Both the position numbers and the translations under genes were made by a program. The notes under the pieces are model-generated. The model made no database searches and was not told where the DNA came from. It worked only from the letters and a program-made list of their open reading frames with translations. A stretch of DNA of 64,000 nt from Forficula auricularia (Eukaryota > Arthropoda > Insecta > Dermaptera > Forficulidae), in assembly GCA_024734495.1 (NCBI GenBank), contig JALMQS010000153.1, positions 14,226,299-14,290,298 on the forward strand, written 5' to 3'. Positions 24,101 to 31,300 of this stretch are shown one piece after another (the first letter of the stretch is position 1; every line of letters starts with the position of its first letter).

Positions 24101-27100
24101 TTAAAATTTGCAAAATTTAAATTAATTTCTTCTGGTTAAATCTCACAAATTACTATTGTTTTTTAAACACAGTCGAATGTCTATATATATCGAACTTAAA
24201 AGTTTCTTTAAAAAAATTCGATATACAGAAAATATATATTGCAAATTTTTCATCATTTTACTAAAAACAATTATCTATATTTAATTTTTTAGGGTTAAAG
24301 AAGACTTAAAAAAATTAAATTAGCAAAAAAATTTATTTAAAAAAAAATGTATCTTCTTATACAAAAAATGAAACGAAATATTTATTAGACAAGTACTCTC
24401 TAATGTACTTTTGAATATAATCATTTACCAAAGACGTTTAAAATAAATTTTAATTTAAGAATAAATGCCTGGGGGAGGAATTTTTATTAATGTTTCATTA
24501 TTTTATATTCTTTTTATATATCTTCTTAATCTATTTGTTTCTTATAATTTTCACCGAGGGGTGAACCGCGACCTAAAATTGTGTACACCTACTTCCACTT
24601 CCACTAAAATTTCCAAGAAGAAGACAATATTTTACTTAGAGAAAGTGGTGTAGATTTTAGGTGAAACATGATATTAATTAATAAAGTAAAGGGAGTGTAG
24701 TTTCACAGTGAATGAAATAAAGAGGCTTATTTCATTCACTGTGAAACTACTACTCCTTTTACTTTATTAATTAGAAGACAATAGATGACAATCAATTCAA
24801 CCATCAATTCAACCATCCCAATCAATTCAACCATAACAATAGATGACAATAGATTATCTAATGAATTCTAAAGTAATTCCAAATAATTCCAAAGACGGTG
24901 TACACCTAATTCCAATCGCGGTTCACCTCTCGGTTTTCACAAACTAAGAAAAGTTTTTATTTCTCATTTTTGTTTTCTTTTTGTAAAAAAAAAAAAAAAA
25001 AAAAAAAAATTTATTTTTTTATGTTTATGTAATTAATAATTATACTTGTTTATACACACAACAAATTTTGTTTTTATCTTTTTTTCTACCTTACCCTAAC
25101 AAGTTATTATTTATTAAAAAATAATTATTTTTTTCTTTTATTTATTTTGCTGTTAGGGCTTTATTCGTAATACATTACCATTACATAAATAAACTGCAAC
25201 GGATCGTTGCTAAACTTTATCCAAATTCATTTGAAATATTAATATGTTTGTTCCTTTATTATTAATCAGATATCACTTGCAATTTGTAGTTCATATTGAC
25301 ATTAATTCAAAAATAATTCTCATTTAATAGTTGAGGAATAACCATTCTACATTTGATTTTTGACATTTCGGTTATTATTGTAACCATTGCTGAAGACATG
25401 GAGGAATCGACTTAAAATCAAAAATAGCCATCGATTCTCATCTAATACTTGAGGAATAACAATTCTACATTAGGTTTTTGACGTTTCGATTATTATTGGT
25501 AACCATTGCTGAAGGCATGGAGGAATCGACTTAAAATCAAAAATAACGATCGATTCTTATCTAATACTAGAGGAATAACCTTATTGCATTCCATTTTTGA
25601 TGTTTTGACTATTAATGGCAACCTCTACTGAAAACGTGGAAGAATAGACTTAAAATCAAAAAGACTAAATTCTTTTATGGCAAACAACTTTATTTAACCT
25701 TTTTTGTGGTCCCCAAGGTACTTAATTAGGATATTAAATTTCATCAAAATTGGTTAAGTCATTTTCAAGATATTTAGAAAAACTAAAAAAGTACTGAAAT
25801 AAAGTACTAATGTTTGTGGGCCGATATGTACCAAAAACTAATCAGCGCTTCATTTTTTTAAAAGAATGCTAGGTTTTCAATTTCATTTCAATCAGTCCAA
25901 CGGTGTGGAAAAAATCGTGGGCCAAAAAACGATAACATACATCCATCCATCCATCCGCACGCACTAAATGAAAAAATCGCACTTTTTGGCCTCTCGGCGA
26001 GACCCCTTGTAATTTTTGGCAAAACCGTCACGTGCTAAAATTCAACCTAATTGAATACTACAATTTGTGACTTTAATTGAGTCCATGGGTTCCGTAGTCT
26101 TTACCTGAGCACCCTTTGAAGCCACGCTTGCCCCGAGAGCGATTACAATACTTTACCCATGCTTTGCATTGGATAAAGTAAAAACAATTGCATATTAGGG
26201 TTTTCTCAATGCATATTTTAACATTTTTTGCTGCATATTTTATACCATATTTATAATATCATCAAAATATTAAAAAAAAAAAATTTGCAACGAAATTTTC
26301 TCTGGAGAGAGACGGACTGGTAGAAATTTTCATTGAATGTAATGGAAGGCAGCCCAGAGGTAGTGAGGAAAGAAAAATTAACACATAAAATAAGGTTTAA
26401 TTTATTGGAATCCTTCCTCCTTTCCTTTCAAACCGACGTTTCGGAGGGTTTTTCCTCCTTCTTCAGGGTTTCAAAGGGCCTTTGTTAAAAATGAAGAAAG
26501 TTTTTGAACACTACTGTGAAGAGAAGAAGGAAACATTTTATTTGTTTCATTCATTGACCCTTTGAAACCCTGAAGAAGGAGGGAAAAATCCTCCGAAACG
26601 TCGGTTTGAAAGGAAAGGAGGAAGGATTCCAATAAATTACACCTTATTTTATATGTGTTACCATAATTTTTTCTTTCCTCACTACCTCTGGGCTGCCTTC
26701 CATTACATTCAATTAAAAAAAAATTATTTCTGAACCCTTTGTCTAAAAGACTAGAGGCAAAAATGCTACAAAAGGGTCCCCGCATTGTGAGCAATTTTTC
26801 AATTTTGATAGGAAAATAAAATTTCATTTGTTGGAAAATTATACTATGTATTATGTACTTTTATTTATTTTCTTAGAAAGACGGACTGGTAAGAGAAATA
26901 AGTAGGTTATAGTGAAGGGCAGTTCATAAATTGTTTGAATTATATTCAATTTCCGACGTTTCGGAGACTTTTTCTCTCCTTCTTCAGGGTATTGAATAGT
27001 TATTGATGGATGAGTATAACTCGGTTCCCATTTGTCTCCTTTCAGTGATAGCAACAATATTACAATATTCAATAACTATTCAATACCCTGAAGAAAGAGA

Positions 27101-28349
27101 GAAAAAGTCCCCGAAACGTCGGAAATTGAATAAAATTTAAATAATTTATGGACTGCCTTTCATTATAACCTACTTATACTATTATGTATTTTAAAAAGTG
27201 CGTTATATGGGGCATTCCACGCCAAATCGACCACTTTTGATTTTGCTGAAACTTTTTTTCTCTTTTTCTACGCCACTAAAAACCTATCTCAGAATTTTTT
27301 TACTCAAAGTTACTAATTTTTTAAAAAAAAAATGGCTTTTTTTTTCTATTAGCCGTGCTTTTTCAAAAATTGAGTTATCGAGAATTTTTTTTTGATTTTT
27401 GTTTTTAAATATACTTTTTAGAAAAAAATAAATTCAATGTCATATTTTACGAAAATTTTCATTATTTCACAAAAAAAAACCTTAAATTTTTCAAAATCTG
27501 ATATTTTTTATTTCCCCCCCCCCCCCCCCCCGCTTAAACTTTGATTCATTCTGAACTTAATTTCGAGCTGTACATAATGGGCCGAGTTTTCTTTCTATTT
27601 TTTTTTATTTATCCGCAATCTAACTTTATTTTTATAATAAAATAAATTCAAGGGGTCGGGGTCAAAAGTGGTCGATTTGGCGTGGAATGCCCCATAGATA
27701 TGAAAAAAATATATCGTCAAAATAGAATGGAGAAAAATTTCCCAGTACTTATCATTCTTAAGTATGGAATTTAAAAAAAAAATTAAAGATGGGTCGTGCA
27801 GCTCGAATTATTTCTTTATTTTAAAAATTATCTTACACTGGATGCGATTCAGAAGCGAGCAATTAAACTAATAGGAGACCCGGCTCTAACCAACTCACTC
27901 GACTCCCTGGCTCACCGAAGAACCGTTTCTGCCATTTCCCTGTACTACAGATACTATCACGGTGTCTGTTCAGTCGAGCTGAAATCAATTATCCCCCCTA
28001 ATGCCCTCTTTACGAGAAACACGCGGTTTTCTAAATCTCGGCCCCCTTCGCTGTCACATTGGATAAAAGTCGAACAAGCGCTTTCGCCAACTCTTTTATC
28101 CCTATGACCTCCAGAGACTGGAACTCGCTCCCTGCCACCATCTTTCCCGCGACCTATAACCTTCAGCTATTTAAGACCCGTATCCACAGATACCTTCGAC
28201 CCCCGCCCAACCCATAAAATTCTTTCTTCTTCTTTTCACGATGGCGAGGCCAACCCGGAGCCTTTAGGGGTTGCACCTTTTTGGTGTAACTCCTTCTCTC
28301 ATAATTTTTCATTAAAAAAAATCTTATTATATTATACGAGCAATTCTTG

Positions 28350-28397
<48 letters not shown>

Positions 28398-31300
28398 TTC
28401 GTAGTTGTAGGCAGTCCTCAGCATTCAATTAATCATCTCAAGGTTAGAAGAGGCCATCAAGTCCCGCGGCACGCACACTGACACCAAACACAAGACTCCC
28501 GTGTCGTTCCTTGCCAAACTAATCCTGCTCCTCGAGAATCCCTTGTCCTCGGCAGCCGCCCCCCCCTCCGAGAGCCTGTCGAGCTTTTTTCGGAACAACT
28601 CTAGTCTCTGAAATGTCAACTGAAGTGGCGCGATTCTCGAACGCTGTTTTGGGTGACAGATAATTCAGCTGCCTCTTTAAACCCTGGTCGACTCTACCTC
28701 CGACACGGCCTCCTGACGTTTTCACACGTCCTCGTGTGATGTAGTACCTTACCGTTCGGTCACTCCTGACCATCTGAAAACGCCAATGCTTGCCCATCTG
28801 TGACACCACCGCAGTCGTATTTACGGCGTCACCATAACGCCGCAAACACAGACCACGTGCCACTAGGACACCACAGCATCCGCGTACATTCATCAATGCT
28901 TGCCCTGTGACACCACCGCAGTCGTATTTACGGCGTCACCATAACGCCGAAAACACAGACCACGTGCCACTAGGACACCACAGCATCCGCGTACATTCAT
29001 CAATGCTTGCCCTGTGACACCACCGCAGTCGTATTTACGGCGTCACCATAACGCCGAAAACACAGACCACGTGCCACTAGGACACCACAGCATCCGCGTA
29101 CATTCATCAATGCTTGCCCTGTGACACCACCGCAGTCGTATTTACGGCGTCACCATAACGCCGAAAACACAGACCACGTGCCACTAGGACACCACAGCAT
29201 CCGCGTACATTCATCAATGCTTGCCCTGTGACACCACCGCAGTCGTATTTACGGCGTCACCATAACGCCGAAAACACAGACCACGTGCCACTAGGACACC
29301 ACAGCATCCGCGTACATTCATCAATGCTTGCCCTGTGACACCACCGCAGTCGTATTTACGGCGTCACCATAACGCCGAAAACACAGACCACGTGCCACTA
29401 GGACACCACAGCATCCGCGTACATTCATCAATGCTTGCCCTGTGACACCACCGCAGTCGTATTTACGGCGTCACCATAACGCCGAAAACACAGACCACGT
29501 GCCACTAGGACACCACAGCATCCGCGTACATTCATCATATCATACACACAGAGTTTCTAAACCGTCATTTAATTTGACGTTTGCGGGTGTCTAGGTGGGC
29601 TCCATCTATTACATGCATCATGCACTGATATCTACTTTAGCTTCTAAATTGTAGCTTGACTCTACATTACATGCGCCTAGGCCTAAGCTCCATCTACTTC
29701 ATGCACAGATGTCTACTTTTCTCCTTTCGCAAACTGGCTGAAAACGCGATCCTCCGCCTCGAAGCAGACATCCAAAGCAGTCAATAACTCTCGAAAGTCT
29801 TAAACTTAAAGATTAGTCAATTCACCTCAGCCAGGCCACTCTTTCAATATGAATAGGAATCCAGTTCGGCTGAGATACGACTGTCAGGCAACAGACCCAA
29901 AGAGTCGAGTGCAATTCAACCTGATACGTCTTTCTCCAACGTACCACTGCCAAACCTCCACAACAATTAGACAATTAGACAATCACTATTATGAACAATT
30001 ATCAATAATGACCAAACTTTTCTATGTCGCCTTTGACCTGATATTCACATTCATAACCACCTCCCCATCCTTCATCCACCAACAAAAAAAAACAGAAAAA
30101 AAAAAAAAGAATTTACTTTCAAACTTAATACAAACAAATCCATTAATTTCCCTTTTTCTCTTTTCTTTTTTTTTTTTTTTTTTTTTTTTCAATATTGGTC
30201 AAAGCAAACTCAGGCTTTCCTAAAATTATTTAAATATTATTTAATTTAAGGCAATTGCTTCGCGACAACACCAGCAAACAGTCTTGATAAAAAAAAACAA
30301 AAACACATCCGGGCGACGATCCCCAGCGGAAGGGACACAAAAGCAGTGCGAGCCGACAGCCACGCCAAAAAAAACACACCCACAGAGCGGCCACGAGGCC
30401 AAAACTTCCCTCGAAGAAGAACCTCAAAAATAATCTCTTTACTCTACTTTCAAAAGATACCAGGATTTTATTCATTATCATGAAGAAAAATCAGATTCAA
30501 ACAAGTAAAAATTATAAAAATTGCTGTTTTTTAATATTCACTTGCTTAGGTAAACAAGGAAAACAAAGGGGCGGAAAAAAAATGGAAATTCCTCACCCGA
30601 TTTCAATTCGCTTGAATCCGAATATGGGCATGGCGATCTTTATTCCACTTCTGATTTCGTAGTTGTAGGCAGTCCTCAGCATTCAATTAATCATCTCAAG
30701 GTTAGAAGAGGCCATCAAGTCCCGCGGCACGCACACTGACACCAAACACAAGACTCCCCGTGTCGTTCCTTGCCAAACTAATCCTGCTCCTCGAGAATCC
30801 CTTGTCCTCGGCAGCCGCCCCCCCCTCCGAGAGCCTGTCGAGCTTTTTCGGAACAACTCTAGTCTCTGAAATGTCAACTGAAGTGGCGCGATTCTCGAAC
30901 GCTGTTTTGGGTGACAGATAATTCAGCTGCCTCTTTAAACCCTGGTCGACTCTACCTCCGACATATATATATAGATCTGTCACGTTCTCATCTACGGTTA
31001 AGTTGTTTTTTATGGGTTTTTTGTTAATTGAAATAATTATTCTCAGGTGGTTGTCTCGATAAAAATGTATAATTACATTTTTATTCAATTTCAAATAATT
31101 GTTTTTTTAATTTTAATCCCACAAAAAGATCATTACTTAATATAAATTTATATTAAAAGTTAGGCAATTTAATTGATTATAAATCAAGTTTTAAATCCCA
31201 CAAACTCGATATATTGTTATTTAATTAAAAAAAATAATTATACGGTATTTATTTATATACCTATATACACAACATAATCTGTGGTTCACTAGAAGGCTAG

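Larger units (their letters stand above)
26295..26725. mobile_element. Foldback element with two opposed hammerhead-like motifs
   Basis: Starts AGACGGACTGGT. The left half from GGAAGGCAGCCCAGAGG is mirrored on the right ending in CTGGGCTGCCTTCC. Each arm carries a nearly intact hammerhead-like motif, on opposite strands, around a unique centre of about 80 bases. Confidence 0.8.
26873..27178. mobile_element. Second foldback element with two opposed hammerhead-like motifs
   Basis: Begins AGACGGACTGGTAAGAG. Arms around AAGTAGGTTATAGTGAAGGG and its complement near 27155 enclose the motifs at 26943-26998 (minus) and 27077-27132 (plus). A one-armed relative is at 47092-47265. Confidence 0.8.

Noticed and set aside
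25331..25685. GCTGAAGACATGG and GACATTTCGG in the 118-bp repeats as further hammerheads
   Set aside because: CTGAAGA and GAAA are on opposite strands with no shared stem II arrangement.
28891..29532. CRISPR array
   Set aside because: Units are contiguous 107-bp repeats without spacers, in a eukaryotic intron.
29849..30223. 124-codon ORF in the LTR-like element
   Set aside because: Low-complexity tail in T-runs and A-runs; no retroviral or other domain.
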